Below, one piece after another: positions 1 to 8,899 of a stretch of DNA of 64,000 nucleotides; position 1 is the stretch's first letter; every line of letters starts with the position of its first letter. The stretch spans positions 1-64,000 of the forward strand of contig JAIBBR010000003.1 of assembly GCA_019694575.1 (NCBI GenBank), written 5' to 3'. The DNA comes from Myxococcaceae bacterium (GTDB lineage: Bacteria > Myxococcota > Myxococcia > Myxococcales > Myxococcaceae). A program made the translations under genes and the position numbers. A model generated the notes under the pieces. The model was given only the letters and a program-made list of their open reading frames with translations, had not been told where the DNA came from and searched no databases.

Positions 1-4
1 GCTC

Positions 5-406
5 GTGGCCGCGATCGAAGCGTCAACGGGTGAACGCACGAGGATCACTCGGGCCGCGGATAGCTACGTGGCTTTGAGCTGCCGATGGATCAATGGCGTC
101 GCAGAACTCATCTCGTCGGAGGGTCGCGTCCAGCTTGAGGTCATGCTCCCGGTCAGCGAGTACTTCCTCGTACACGTTGAGGCTGCGCTCGCCGCAGCTG
201 GAGCGGTGCGATTAGAACACGATGGCAGTCCGTCGCAGCCGAGACCTCCGAACCTGCTCGCAACCAAACGCTGGCGTTCACTCTCGCTCGGGCAGCGCCT
301 AGCGGGAGGATGGGTCGGGCAAATCTTCATACTGCTCGGGTTGCCATTCGTGTACTGCGGTGCAGTCGTGCGATCTATCTGGCGGCGCTTCCGGCTTGCG
401 TCCTGA
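5..406 (+). CDS. Hypothetical protein with C-terminal membrane segment, possibly 5'-truncated
   Basis: I do not recognise this protein. The 133-residue reading opens with GTG at base 5, but the frame stays open to the window edge, so the true start may lie outside. The N-terminal two thirds look soluble with no motif I can name. Residues about 100-125 form one hydrophobic stretch followed by an Arg-rich end, consistent with a single membrane anchor with a positive tail. It sits about 200 bases upstream of ccmC and is not a recognisable ccmA or ccmB, the genes often found there. Codon use looks a little less GC-biased than in the ccm genes. Existence is moderately likely; function is unknown. 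Confidence 0.45.
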   Translation: MAAIEASTGERTRITRAADSYVALSCRWINGVAELISSEGRVQLEVMLPVSEYFLVHVEAALAAAGAVRLEHDGSPSQPRPPNLLATKRWRSLSLGQRLAGGWVGQIFILLGLPFVYCGAVVRSIWRRFRLAS

Positions 407-604
407 GCGACCTTCGGTAGGACGTTGGCGCTAAACACGTACCCGACGTCAAGACGAATAGGGCTTGAAAGCTGCGCTGCTGACTCACATGCGCAGAAGA
501 ATGAACAGCCCACCCGTTGCCAGCGACAGGCTTGCCTTTTCGGCCCTGGCTACCTAAGCCTACCAACCCGTCACATTCACCCGAGAAAGGCTCAAGCCCG
601 TCTC

Positions 605-1375
605 ATGCCCCTCTGGACTCCTCTGGCGATTTTGGCCGTAGTGCTGGCGCTGTTGGGCCTCCACGTTTTTTCTGCCGCTGCGCGTGCCTGGGTGTGGAAA
701 GTGCTCGCCGCGATAGCGGTGGTGATGTTCGGGGTGCACGCGTACCTCGCATTGATCTGGGCCCCGGCCGAGCGCGAAATGGGCGAAGTGTACCGCATCA
801 TTTACATGCACGTTCCCCAGGTGTGGATGGCGCTGCTCGCACTCACCCTGAACTTCGGGTGCTGCGTGGCGTACCTCTTTCACAAAAGTTGGGTGACCGA
901 CGCACTGGCTGAAGCCTCAGCCGAAGTGGGCGTCTACTTCGGCTGCGTCGGCGTGCTGTTGGGTGCGCTATGGGCCAAACCCACCTGGGGCGTCTATTGG
1001 GACTGGGACCCTCGCCTCACCACCGCGGCAATTTTAATCGTCATCTACACTGGGTACATGGGCCTGCGCCGCTTCGTCGAAGACCCCGAAAAGCGCGCCA
1101 CCTGGTCATCGGTGATGGGCATCATCGCGTTCGCCGACATTCCCATTCTTTGGTACTCGGTGCAGTGGTGGAACTCGTTGCACCAACGACAGTCTTCGCC
1201 GAAGACCGTCGACCCGTCGATGACCATGGTGCTGCGTTGGAGCGCGACTGCGTTTCTGTGTCTGCTGATTGTCTTTATTTACCACCGCTTCAAAATCGCC
1301 AAGGCCACCCGCGATCGTGAAGTGGCGCTGCCCGAAGCGCTGCCCGCCCGCTCTCCCATCGGAGCCATCTCATGA
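605..1375 (+). CDS. ccmC: Cytochrome c maturation heme-handling protein CcmC
   Basis: CcmC is the inner-membrane protein of System I cytochrome c maturation that loads heme onto the chaperone CcmE. About 256 residues with six hydrophobic segments. The CcmC/CcmF/CcsA tryptophan-rich signature is visible as WGVYWDWDPRLTT in the middle of the protein, and a conserved His lies in the preceding loop (IYMHVPQVW). The frame is open upstream to base 425, but the ATG at 605 begins directly before the first membrane helix, matching family length. Its stop overlaps the next start as ATGA. First recognisable gene of the ccm operon; the preceding 200 bases hold no other gene or clear promoter I can support. 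Confidence 0.92.
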   Translation: MPLWTPLAILAVVLALLGLHVFSAAARAWVWKVLAAIAVVMFGVHAYLALIWAPAEREMGEVYRIIYMHVPQVWMALLALTLNFGCCVAYLFHKSWVTDALAEASAEVGVYFGCVGVLLGALWAKPTWGVYWDWDPRLTTAAILIVIYTGYMGLRRFVEDPEKRATWSSVMGIIAFADIPILWYSVQWWNSLHQRQSSPKTVDPSMTMVLRWSATAFLCLLIVFIYHRFKIAKATRDREVALPEALPARSPIGAIS

Positions 1376-1521
1376 GCGCTTTCACGCATTTGCTGCTCGC
1401 CCAAGTGGGCACCGGCCGTATTCAAGGCGGTTGGGAATATATCTGGGCTTGTTACATCATTACGTGGACAGGCATTGTTCTGTATGCAGTGTCTTTGTGG
1501 GCTCGTCAGCCGAAGGAATAA
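1372..1521 (+). CDS. ccmD: CcmD-like small membrane protein
   Basis: A 49-residue protein, overlapping the ccmC stop by four bases (ATGA) and ending 7 bases before ccmE. It has one hydrophobic segment (starting near WEYIWACYIITW) followed by a basic tail WARQPKE. That length, position between ccmC and ccmE, aromatic-rich helix and basic end are the hallmarks of CcmD, which helps release holo-CcmE from the CcmABC complex. Sequence similarity within CcmD is always low, so the call rests mainly on context and architecture. Confidence 0.75.
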   Translation: MSAFTHLLLAQVGTGRIQGGWEYIWACYIITWTGIVLYAVSLWARQPKE

Positions 1522-1528
1522 ACCGCCC

Positions 1529-2020
1529 GTGAAACCCGAGACCAAAAACCGGTTACTCGCTGTCGGTGCACTCGCCGTGGCGGGCATCGCCTTGGCGGTC
1601 ATCTCCGCCGGAAAAATCGGCGATAACCTCGTCTATTACTTCACCCCCGCCGAGTTGGTGGCGAAGGGTGAGCAAGCCTATGGCCCCACCATTCGCCTGG
1701 GCGGCGTGGTGAAGAAAGGCACCATCGAGTGGAACCCGGAGCACACCAAGCTGCGCTTCGCGGTGGCCAATGACCTCACCGAAAACGCCACCACCGTCAA
1801 CGTGGCCAGCGAGCAAATTCCTCCCCAGATGTTCCGCGAAGGCATTGGCGTGGTGGTCGAAGGCACCTATAACGCTTCACACGTTTTCCAAACCAAGCGC
1901 CTGATGGTGAACCATTCGAATGAGTACCGCGCACCGAAGCCGGGCGACGACACCAAAGAATGGATGAAGCGCGCCATTGAAGCAGACGCCGAAACTTCAA
2001 CCTCGGCGACGAAGCCGTGA
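1529..2020 (+). CDS. ccmE: Cytochrome c maturation heme chaperone CcmE
   Basis: Periplasmic heme chaperone that binds heme covalently and passes it to CcmF. About 163 residues: a basic start, one N-terminal membrane anchor (residues about 8-25), then a beta-rich OB-fold domain. The heme-attachment motif HxxxY is present as H129-S-N-E-Y133, near the C-terminus, as in the H130/Y134 pair of the E. coli protein. The chosen GTG start at 1529 lies 7 bases after ccmD; an in-frame ATG upstream would run through ccmD and is unlikely. The stop overlaps the ccmF GTG start (GTGA), suggesting coupled translation. Confidence 0.93.
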   Translation: MKPETKNRLLAVGALAVAGIALAVISAGKIGDNLVYYFTPAELVAKGEQAYGPTIRLGGVVKKGTIEWNPEHTKLRFAVANDLTENATTVNVASEQIPPQMFREGIGVVVEGTYNASHVFQTKRLMVNHSNEYRAPKPGDDTKEWMKRAIEADAETSTSATKP

Positions 2021-4035
2021 GCAATTCAGCCATCGGTTCAGGGCTGGTGTTGTTGGGGCTGGTGTTCGCCGCGTTCGCCGCGGTGGCTGGCCTGTACACG
2101 GGCCTCACCCGGCGCGAAGGCGCTTTGCCCTGGGTGCAGCGCGCGGTCTACGCGTTCGGCGTCAGTCTTATTGCTTCAAATGTGTGGATGGTGAAGTCAC
2201 TGCTCGAGCACGACTTCTCGGTGAAATACGTGGCGCAAGTAGGCAGCCGCTCGACGCCGACCATCTACACCATCGTCTCGCTGTGGTCGTCGCTCGAAGG
2301 CTCGATTCTCTTCTGGGGCGGCGTGATGGGCATTTACCTCATCGCGTTCACCTTCATTCACCGCAAAGAGCACGGGCGTTACATGCAGCTCTCGCTCGGC
2401 ATGATGAGCATCGTCGCTGCGTTCTTCGCGTTTCTCATCGCCAGCCCGGCCGACCCGTGGATCGCCGTGCCTGCCGCGGCCGACGGCCCGGGGCCGAACC
2501 CGCTTTTGCAGAACAATCCCCTGATGATTATTCACCCGCCCATGCTGTACATGGGCTTCGTGGGCATGACGGTGCCCTTCGGCATCGCCACCGGTGCGTT
2601 GTTGCGCGGCGAAATCGGCGACGCGTGGATGGGCCCGTTGCGCCGGTGGACATTGGTACCCTGGCTCTTTCTCACCATCGGCATCATCTTGGGTTCGTGG
2701 TGGGCGTACGCGGTGCTCGGCTGGGGCGGTTTCTGGGCGTGGGACCCGGTGGAAAATGCGTCGTTCATGCCGTGGCTTGCTTCGACCGCGTTCATGCATT
2801 CGACCATGGTCACCGAGCGAAAAAAGTCGCTCAAGCTGTGGACGTTAGCGCTCGCTTTGGGAGCGTTCTTGCTCACCATTTTGGGCACGTTCATGACCCG
2901 CTCGGGCATTTTCAATTCGGTGCACGCGTTCGGCACGTCAGACGTGGGCAAGACATTCTTTCTCTTCTTCTTCTTGCCGATGTCGGCGTTCTGTTTGTTT
3001 TTGCTCGCGGTGCGCGGGCCCATGCTCGAGGCCGAAAGCCGCGTCGAGAGCCTGATGTCGCGTGAAGGGGCTATTTTCTTCAACAACCTCTTCTTCGCCG
3101 GCATCACCTTCGTAGTGCTCATCGGCACCACTTTTCCCATGGTGGTCGAAGCGCTGCAGAACCGGCGCTTGAGCGTGGGCGAGCCGTACTTCAACACCAC
3201 CGCCTTGCCTTTCGCGCTCTGCATTCTTTTCTTAATGGGCGTGGGCCCCATGCTGCCGTGGGGCGCGGCCGACGCGCGCACGGTGCAGCGGCAGCTCATC
3301 GTCCCCGGCATCGGAGCGCTGCTCGGCGTCGGCCTTTCACTCCTCTTTGGCTACCCAGGCGCAATGCCACTCGCCACCTTCGCCTGCGCCGGCTTCGTCA
3401 CCGTTATCACCTTGCGTGAACTGGTGTTGCCCGCGCAGTCGCGCATGGCCGAGCAAAAAGAGTCACCGTGGGCCGCAATGGTGCGCAGCGCGAGCCGTAC
3501 GCCGCGCCGTTTTGGCGGCTACATCGTGCACTTGGGAGTGGTGGTGATTTGCGTCGCCATCGGCGCGTACGCTGGGTACAAGCAGCAAGTCAGCGCCACC
3601 GTGAAAGCGGGGCAAACTGTTTCGGTCGGCAAGTACCAGGTTCGTTTCGACGGTCTCGACTCGGGTCGCGAGCCACACCGTGAGTGGGTGGGCGCCAATG
3701 TCACCGTCATCAGCCCGGGTGGCAAAGAAGTGAAGCACCACGGGGTGAATAGCCCGCGCCTCAACTACTACCCCACGCAGAACCGGCCCATTGAATCGCC
3801 GCTGGTGCACGAAATGCTGCACGGCGATGTGTACGTGTCGCTGATTGCGTTCGACAACGCCGCGGGTACCGCCACCTTTAACGCCTACGTGTTCCCGCTG
3901 GTGGGGTGGATCTGGTACTCGATTCCCTTCTTTGTCTTCGGCACGTTGATTGCCCTCTGGCCGCGCCGCAAAGCAGCCCTCGCACGGGCCGCCACGGTGC
4001 CAGGAGCGGCAGCAGCGCCGGGTAGCCCCTCATGA
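2017..4035 (+). CDS. ccmF: Cytochrome c-heme lyase subunit CcmF
   Basis: Large multi-spanning inner-membrane protein (672 residues) that, with CcmH/CcmI, attaches heme to apocytochrome c. Visible: many hydrophobic helices, the tryptophan-rich WWD-type motif [19 protein letters not shown] around residues 236-254, and conserved periplasmic His residues near [11 protein letters not shown] and FMHSTMV. Length matches CcmF (about 650). Starts with GTG overlapping the ccmE stop, ends overlapping ccmG as ATGA. A periplasmic loop domain lies near residues 520-620 before the last helix. Confidence 0.95.
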   Translation: MSNSAIGSGLVLLGLVFAAFAAVAGLYTGLTRREGALPWVQRAVYAFGVSLIASNVWMVKSLLEHDFSVKYVAQVGSRSTPTIYTIVSLWSSLEGSILFWGGVMGIYLIAFTFIHRKEHGRYMQLSLGMMSIVAAFFAFLIASPADPWIAVPAAADGPGPNPLLQNNPLMIIHPPMLYMGFVGMTVPFGIATGALLRGEIGDAWMGPLRRWTLVPWLFLTIGIILGSWWAYAVLGWGGFWAWDPVENASFMPWLASTAFMHSTMVTERKKSLKLWTLALALGAFLLTILGTFMTRSGIFNSVHAFGTSDVGKTFFLFFFLPMSAFCLFLLAVRGPMLEAESRVESLMSREGAIFFNNLFFAGITFVVLIGTTFPMVVEALQNRRLSVGEPYFNTTALPFALCILFLMGVGPMLPWGAADARTVQRQLIVPGIGALLGVGLSLLFGYPGAMPLATFACAGFVTVITLRELVLPAQSRMAEQKESPWAAMVRSASRTPRRFGGYIVHLGVVVICVAIGAYAGYKQQVSATVKAGQTVSVGKYQVRFDGLDSGREPHREWVGANVTVISPGGKEVKHHGVNSPRLNYYPTQNRPIESPLVHEMLHGDVYVSLIAFDNAAGTATFNAYVFPLVGWIWYSIPFFVFGTLIALWPRRKAALARAATVPGAAAAPGSPS

Positions 4036-4553
4036 ATCGCAATGTGATTCTGGCGATTGTTGGCGTGCTCGGCGCGGCGTTCTTCATCGCGGTGATGTTG
4101 AGCTTCGGCAATGACCCACACGCCGTGCCCTTCATGCTCGAGGGCAAACCGGCGCCCGCGTTCTCGATGAAGCGGCTCGACGCTGACGGCACGGTGAACT
4201 TGGCCGACTTGAAGGGCAAGCCGGTGGTGTTAAATTTCTGGGCCACCTGGTGCGGGCCGTGCGCGCAAGAGCACCCAGTGCTCGAATGGGCGGCGAAGAA
4301 ATACGGCAACGACGCGGTCTTCATTGGCGTGGTGTTCGAAGACACCGAAGAAGCGACGAAGAAATTTCTCGCGCAGCGCGGCTCGAGCTTTCAACAGCTG
4401 TATGATCCCCAATCGACGATGGCGGTCGACTACGGCGTCACGGGAGTACCCGAGACCTACTTCATCGACCGCAACCACGTCATCGTCAGTAAGTACGCGG
4501 CCCCCATCAACATGTCGACGTTCGACAAACACATCGCGCAGATTCTGAAATGA
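4032..4553 (+). CDS. ccmG: Thiol:disulfide interchange protein of the CcmG/TlpA/DsbE type
   Basis: Membrane-anchored periplasmic thioredoxin (173 residues) that keeps apocytochrome or CcmH thiols reduced for heme attachment. An N-terminal membrane helix (residues about 5-25) precedes a thioredoxin fold. The active site is W73-C74-G75-P76-C77, and the cis-proline loop appears as [10 protein letters not shown], typical of DsbE/TlpA proteins. Overlaps ccmF and ccmH by four bases on each side, which makes the cytochrome-maturation role much more likely than a general TlpA. Confidence 0.9.
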   Translation: MNRNVILAIVGVLGAAFFIAVMLSFGNDPHAVPFMLEGKPAPAFSMKRLDADGTVNLADLKGKPVVLNFWATWCGPCAQEHPVLEWAAKKYGNDAVFIGVVFEDTEEATKKFLAQRGSSFQQLYDPQSTMAVDYGVTGVPETYFIDRNHVIVSKYAAPINMSTFDKHIAQILK

Positions 4554-5014
4554 ACTTAGGCCTGATTCTCTTGGCAGCCGGCTTGGTGACCGGCCAATAC
4601 GCTCCCCAACGGCAAGGCACTGACCCGCTCGACGCCGAGCGCGAGGCCCGCGTGCACCGGTTGGGCAAAGGCCTGCGCTGCCCCATGTGCCAAGGCCAAT
4701 CGATTGCTGACTCTCCCGCTCCCGCAGCGCGGGCGCAGCTCGACAAAGTGCGCGAATTGGTAGCGGCCGGCCGCAGCGACGCCGAAGTGGAGTCGTACTT
4801 CGTCGACCGCTACGGAGAATGGGCCCTGCTCAAACCCAAACCTCAAGGCAGTAATCTGCTGCTTTGGCTTTTGCCCGGCATGCTGCTGCTCGCCGGCTTG
4901 TGGATCATTCTGACCCAAGTCAAGCGAGCTCCCACGCCTGGCGCGCCGTCGGTATCGCCGCCCAAGGCCGACGACGACTACCTGGCCCAAGTGAGAAATG
5001 ACGTCGACCGATGA
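4550..5014 (+). CDS. ccmH: Cytochrome c maturation protein CcmH (thiol-oxidoreductase domain)
   Basis: About 154 residues with a signal or anchor at the N-terminus, the small three-helix CcmH domain and a C-terminal membrane helix (about residues 103-123). The diagnostic motif LRCPMCQGQSIADS is present, giving the redox pair C44 and C47. This domain reduces or holds the apocytochrome CXXCH cysteines. The C-terminal TPR half found in fused E. coli CcmH is instead encoded by the next gene, so this is the split (CcmL-like plus CcmI-like) arrangement. Overlaps both neighbours by ATGA. Confidence 0.93.
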   Translation: MNLGLILLAAGLVTGQYAPQRQGTDPLDAEREARVHRLGKGLRCPMCQGQSIADSPAPAARAQLDKVRELVAAGRSDAEVESYFVDRYGEWALLKPKPQGSNLLLWLLPGMLLLAGLWIILTQVKRAPTPGAPSVSPPKADDDYLAQVRNDVDR

Positions 5015-5940
5015 ACCCACCCACCACCCATTGGACGCAGGGTTTATTGGCGTTGGCGTTCGGCCTCGTCGCCAGCATTGCATTTGTGCTCTTCGCCCGC
5101 CGGGCGTTCAAAGCCGCGCCGAGTCATGAAAGCAGCGTCGACGATCTTAGGGCCCGCTACACCACGTTGATTGCGCAGCTCAAGGAGCATGCCCAGGCCA
5201 AGCACTTGATGCCGGCCGAGCAATGGTCAGCCGAGGAGCAACGCCTTTCGTCAGAAGCGGCGGCGCTCTTGCGGCAACGTGACGACGCGGTGCACTCGGC
5301 TGAAAAAGCCAAGGCCCGGGCCGACAAGAAAGCCCAGCAAGACGCATTGGTTACCCCAGCGAGCGCCGCGCTCAAAGTTGTGGTGTGGGTGTCGGTGGCG
5401 GCGGTTTTCGTGGGCGTGGTGGCGCTTGTTCTCAACAAAGAAGCGACCGAGCGCAAAGAAGACCTCCAGCAGCAACAACAAGGGGGTAACGCTGCGGCGC
5501 GCCCACCCAGCCCTGAAGAGCTGGCAAAGGTGCAGCAGGCCATCGCCGCTGCGCAAGACAACCCCAACGACATCGACGCGCTCGCCAACGCTGCCTGGGT
5601 GCTGATTCGCAACCAACGCTTCGAAGACGCCGCACCCCTCATCAGCCGCGCCAGTTTCTTAGACCCGTACCACGTGCAAACCCGGGTGCAGCGGGCGATT
5701 CTCGACGCAGTGCAGGGCAACGACACCGCCGCGCTCACCGAGCTGGAGCACCTGACGCAAACCTACGCCGACACCGGTGAAGCCCACCTCTATGCTGGCA
5801 CCCTCTCGATGGGCCTCAAAGACCCCGTGCGCGCCCTCGCCCATTTCGACCGTTACTTGGCATTGGTGCCCGTGGGTGAGCAGCCTCCCAACTTGCGCCA
5901 GGGCGTCGAAAACCTTCGGGCACAATTGCAGGGCCGCTAA
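5011..5940 (+). CDS. CcmI-like TPR protein of cytochrome c maturation
   Basis: 309 residues. An N-terminal membrane helix (about residues 10-28), a charged Ala/Gln/Lys-rich coiled region, a second membrane helix (about 120-142), then a Gln/Pro linker and TPR-like helical repeats from about 165 to the end (motifs such as NAAWVLIRNQRFEDAAPLI). Two helices enclosing a charged segment and followed by TPRs match CcmI, the apocytochrome chaperone partner of CcmF/CcmH. It is last in the overlap-coupled ccm cluster. TPR proteins diverge quickly, so the call depends on both architecture and position. Confidence 0.75.
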   Translation: MNPPTTHWTQGLLALAFGLVASIAFVLFARRAFKAAPSHESSVDDLRARYTTLIAQLKEHAQAKHLMPAEQWSAEEQRLSSEAAALLRQRDDAVHSAEKAKARADKKAQQDALVTPASAALKVVVWVSVAAVFVGVVALVLNKEATERKEDLQQQQQGGNAAARPPSPEELAKVQQAIAAAQDNPNDIDALANAAWVLIRNQRFEDAAPLISRASFLDPYHVQTRVQRAILDAVQGNDTAALTELEHLTQTYADTGEAHLYAGTLSMGLKDPVRALAHFDRYLALVPVGEQPPNLRQGVENLRAQLQGR

Positions 5941-6019
5941 CCCTTCTAAAACACAAAGTATCGTAACTATTCAGCTTTCAAGACCGGCGAGCAGTGATTC
6001 TGCGGCGCGGGACGAAATC

Positions 6020-6448
6020 GTGTATTACGGCGTTCGTCTTCACGCCATGTACGACGATTCGAGCCATACGAAGGGCCATTTACGCATCGTCACTGACGAG
6101 GTGTCAGTGGTGATTCCCCTGTTGCGTGAAGAGGCCGCCCAGATGTCGCTGTTGCCCGTGGCGGGCGCGGCGCTGCCGGTCGTTCGGGTGTTGACGACTG
6201 ACTCGAACCAGCGCGTGCATTCCATCGCGGCGAATGCATTCACCGTCGAAGGCCATACAGAAACGAATTGCTGCGTGACGTTGATGGTCGACAACCGCCG
6301 GTGCACATTGGTGCTGGCGGCAGGCATGTCGGCCGCGGCGTCAGCTGAAGCGATGGCCAGTCGTTTGCCGGTCAATTACCGCGCGGTCGTCGATGACGCG
6401 ACGGTGACGGTGTGGAAGTCGGGCGAGACCATCGAGCTTGCGGCTTAA
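6020..6448 (+). CDS. Hypothetical protein
   Basis: Unrecognised protein of about 142 residues, apparently soluble, with a mixed hydrophobic/polar pattern suggesting beta strands and a late helix (SAAASAEAMASRL). The start is uncertain: GTG at 6020, preceded by a GGGA-like sequence, or ATG at 6047 with no clear ribosome site. The frame is open upstream into ccmI on the same strand, but that upstream part is a shadow of ccmI. Two adjacent Cys (NCCVTL) are the only obvious residues of note. A 79-base gap from ccmI suggests a separate unit. Confidence 0.5.
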   Translation: MYYGVRLHAMYDDSSHTKGHLRIVTDEVSVVIPLLREEAAQMSLLPVAGAALPVVRVLTTDSNQRVHSIAANAFTVEGHTETNCCVTLMVDNRRCTLVLAAGMSAAASAEAMASRLPVNYRAVVDDATVTVWKSGETIELAA

Positions 6449-6499
6449 GTTTTCACCGTAACCCTGTTCAATTCAAGCGAGCGCGGTAAGAGCTTCTTC

Positions 6500-6913
6500 A
6501 TGGCCTATTGGCATTTGAAGAGTGAGCCTTCGACATATTCGTTCGCGCAGCTGCAGAAAGAAAAGCGCACCGAGTGGACGGGGGTTCGCAATTACCAAGC
6601 GCGGCTCAATTTGCGCGCGATGAAGCCGGGCGACACGGCGATCTTCTTTCACACCGGAGACGAGAAAATGGCGGTGGGCATCGCCAAGATTCTCACTGGG
6701 CCCGAGGCGGATCCGACTGCGAAAGGTGAAGATTGGACCAAGGTCGACATCGCTGCGGTGAAGGCGCTCGCGGTGCCAGTGCCTCTGGCGCAACTGAAAA
6801 AGACCGCCGCGCTGAAGAAAATGGCGCTCGTCACTTCGAGCCGTTTGTCGGTGGGGCCGGTGACGCCCGCCGAAATGAAGGCGGTGTTGGCGCTGGCGAA
6901 GACGAAGTTGTAA
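6500..6913 (+). CDS. EVE domain protein
   Basis: 137-residue single-domain protein. The start MAYWHLKSEPSTYSF and the following WTGVRNYQARLNLR and PGDTAIFFHTGD segments are characteristic of EVE domains, PUA-superfamily folds related to YTH domains that bind modified bases in DNA or RNA (the THYN1 group). Length equals the bare domain, so there is no fused partner. Family members are often stress- or methylation-linked in bacteria, but the precise ligand here cannot be read from sequence. Followed 18 bases later by a DUF1801 gene preceded by a GGAGG-like site. Confidence 0.9.
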   Translation: MAYWHLKSEPSTYSFAQLQKEKRTEWTGVRNYQARLNLRAMKPGDTAIFFHTGDEKMAVGIAKILTGPEADPTAKGEDWTKVDIAAVKALAVPVPLAQLKKTAALKKMALVTSSRLSVGPVTPAEMKAVLALAKTKL

Positions 6914-6931
6914 GCCCGACTTGGAGGCCCC

Positions 6932-7327
6932 ATGGCAAAAACAGACTTCAAATCAATCGACGCGTACTTGAAGACGCAGCCCAAAGCGTCGCAGGCCATT
7001 TTGAAACAGGTGCGCGGGTTGATTCGAAAAGCGGTACCCAAAGCTGACGAAGTCATCAGCTACCAAATACCCGCCTTCAAGCTGAATGGCCGCGCGATGA
7101 TTTACTTCGCGGGCTGGAAAGAGCATTACTCGCTCTACCCCGCGACCGAGAAAGTGCAGACCACCTTCAAGAAGGAGCTCGCGCCTTACGAAGTCAGCAA
7201 AGGCACCATTCGTTTTCCTCTCACTGAGCGCGTTCCGGCCAGGCTGATTACCCGCATTGCCCAATTGCGCGCCCAAGAAACGCTCGAGCGACTCGCCGAC
7301 AAAAAAGCCGCAGCCAAGAAGAAGTAG
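6932..7327 (+). CDS. DUF1801 family protein (YdhG/iron-chaperone-like fold)
   Basis: 131 residues with the DUF1801 pattern: an N-terminal helix pair (IDAYLKTQPKASQAILKQVR), then DEVISYQIPAFKLNGRAMIYFAGWKEHYSLYP, which is the most conserved stretch of the family, and a lysine-rich tail. Frataxin-like folds have been seen in this family, and some members are called iron chaperones, but the molecular role is not settled. It follows the EVE gene on the same strand with an 18-base gap containing GGAGG, so they are probably co-transcribed. Ends three bases before the convergent aminotransferase. Confidence 0.88.
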   Translation: MAKTDFKSIDAYLKTQPKASQAILKQVRGLIRKAVPKADEVISYQIPAFKLNGRAMIYFAGWKEHYSLYPATEKVQTTFKKELAPYEVSKGTIRFPLTERVPARLITRIAQLRAQETLERLADKKAAAKKK

Positions 7328-7330
7328 CGC

Positions 7331-8602
7331 TCAACCCTTTTTCATCGCGCTGCTGACCAACGCGTCGAGACGATTCAACGCGGTCTCCAACGTGCTCATG
7401 CTCGGGCCAAACGAGAAGCGCACGTACTGACGAAAGCGAGACGCGCTGCGGCTGCGGCGTTTGCCCGGGTTCACGTCGAAAAATTCACCCGGCACCACGA
7501 TGACTTTTTTCTCCAGCGCCGCGCGAAAAAAGCCCATGCCGTCGTTCAACGGCGCCGGCAAGTGCGCCACGTTGCCCCACACATAGAACGTGCCGTCGGG
7601 CATGCGGTCGACCCGCACACCCATGCGCAACAGGCGCGCGAGCATGAAGTCTTTCTTGCGCTGAAAAACGTCGTGCAGCGCCGTGGTCTCTTGCTCTACC
7701 GCCACATCAGACAGCAGTGGAATCGCCGCGCGTTGAATGGGCTTACTGCCTCCACCATCGAGAAAAGAACCGGCCGATGCCGCGGCGTCAATCACACTGC
7801 GAGGCCCTACCGTCCACGTCACCCGCCAACCCGGGTAGCGCCAGTTCTTGGTCAAGCCATCGAAGAGCACCACGGGGTCGCGGTTCACATCTTCCACGTA
7901 GCGGGCCGCACTCTCTACCGGCAACGAACCCGGCACGCTGTTCCAAATGTAGTGCGAATAAAATTCGTCTATCAGCATCGCGCAGTCGAGCTCGCGCGCA
8001 AGCTGCACCCAACGCCGCAGCTCTTCACCCTGAATCATTTTGCCCGTTGGGTTGCACGGGTTCGACAACAGCAGCGCCGACAAGCCCCGGCCTTGAATTT
8101 CTTTGCGCAAGTCATCGGCGGTGAAGGCGTAGCCCCGTTCACCCTCGAGCAAAATGGGTATTGCGGTGAACGCCTTGAAGACGTCGAGCAGCTCTTCGTA
8201 CGCGGTGTAGTCGGGCAGAAAGTGCCCCAGGTTGATGTGCCCCAACGCCGCCGCGGCGCGCGTCAAAGCGGCACGGCCACCTCCCGACACGCTCACGTTC
8301 TCGGGCCCGTACTGCGACTTCATGCCCTTGCGGTACAGCCGGTTGTACAGCCCGGCAATCGCCTCACGCAGCTCGAAGAGCCCCTGCACCGGAGCGTACT
8401 CTTGATCATCGACGTCAATCTGAATCGAGTGCACGCGATCGGGCGCGCCGGGCAGCGCTCCGGTCTCGGGCTGGCCCTGACCCAAATTGCACCAATCGGG
8501 GTTGCGCGGTGAAAAGCCCAGCTTCGTCGCCTCGGTGGTGACAAAAATCACCCCCGTGCGCGGCACCGGCCGAAACGCCGTGACTAAACCTTCTTCGCTC
8601 AA
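7331..8602 (-). CDS. PLP-dependent aminotransferase, class I/II
   Basis: 423-residue fold-type I aminotransferase. Visible motifs: the substrate-side SNPCNPTGKMI, the cofactor Asp in LIDEFYSHY, the Schiff-base lysine in DGLTKNWRYPGWRVTW, and the C-terminal Arg region RFRQYVRFSFG. Substrate specificity cannot be assigned; the aromatic/aspartate aminotransferase group is the general home. It begins with TTG overlapping the stop of the upstream glutaredoxin-like gene (TTGA), an uncommon start supported by this coupling. Convergent with the DUF1801 gene, leaving three bases between stops. Confidence 0.88.
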   Translation of the reverse strand: MSEEGLVTAFRPVPRTGVIFVTTEATKLGFSPRNPDWCNLGQGQPETGALPGAPDRVHSIQIDVDDQEYAPVQGLFELREAIAGLYNRLYRKGMKSQYGPENVSVSGGGRAALTRAAAALGHINLGHFLPDYTAYEELLDVFKAFTAIPILLEGERGYAFTADDLRKEIQGRGLSALLLSNPCNPTGKMIQGEELRRWVQLARELDCAMLIDEFYSHYIWNSVPGSLPVESAARYVEDVNRDPVVLFDGLTKNWRYPGWRVTWTVGPRSVIDAAASAGSFLDGGGSKPIQRAAIPLLSDVAVEQETTALHDVFQRKKDFMLARLLRMGVRVDRMPDGTFYVWGNVAHLPAPLNDGMGFFRAALEKKVIVVPGEFFDVNPGKRRSRSASRFRQYVRFSFGPSMSTLETALNRLDALVSSAMKKG

Positions 8603-8862
8603 GGTCGCTCCCTCTTTGCCGCTGTGCTCAGCGCTTGCTCCACCGCGGCTTCATCGAAACGCAAAGTCATTGCCACTTGCCCGTCAATTTCTAAGACAGG
8701 CACCCGGTGACGGTAGCGCATGAACAGCGCCATCGATGACCGAATGTCGTGTTCGGTGAATAAAAAATTGTGTCGAGACGCTGCCGCGACGACCATCGGC
8801 CGTGCTTCTTCGCACAGGGAGCACCCGTCTTTGCTGTAGAAATCGAGTCGCAGACCGTTCAC
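8599..8862 (-). CDS. Glutaredoxin-like protein (DUF836 type)
   Basis: 87 residues, a minimal thioredoxin fold beginning LRLDFYSKDGCSLCEEA. The redox motif is CSLC near residues 14-17, and the cis-proline loop is RHRVPVLEIDG. This is the pattern of DUF836 glutaredoxin-like proteins, small dithiol oxidoreductases of undefined substrate. It starts with GTG at 8862 and is translationally coupled (TTGA) to the downstream aminotransferase. It is divergent from the DUF4388 gene, with only 37 bases between the starts. Confidence 0.85.
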   Translation of the reverse strand: MNGLRLDFYSKDGCSLCEEARPMVVAAASRHNFLFTEHDIRSSMALFMRYRHRVPVLEIDGQVAMTLRFDEAAVEQALSTAAKRERP

Positions 8863-8899
8863 ACTTTGACTTTAGGTTTTAGAAGGGAGTTTCGCACTC

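Noticed and set aside
1977-3065. Long alternative frame (362 codons) inside ccmF
   Set aside because: Arg/His-rich shadow translation of a GC-rich gene; ccmF in the other frame has all family motifs.
7562-8512. 316-codon frame antisense to the aminotransferase
   Set aside because: Composition typical of an antisense GC-rich shadow; the aminotransferase has intact motifs.
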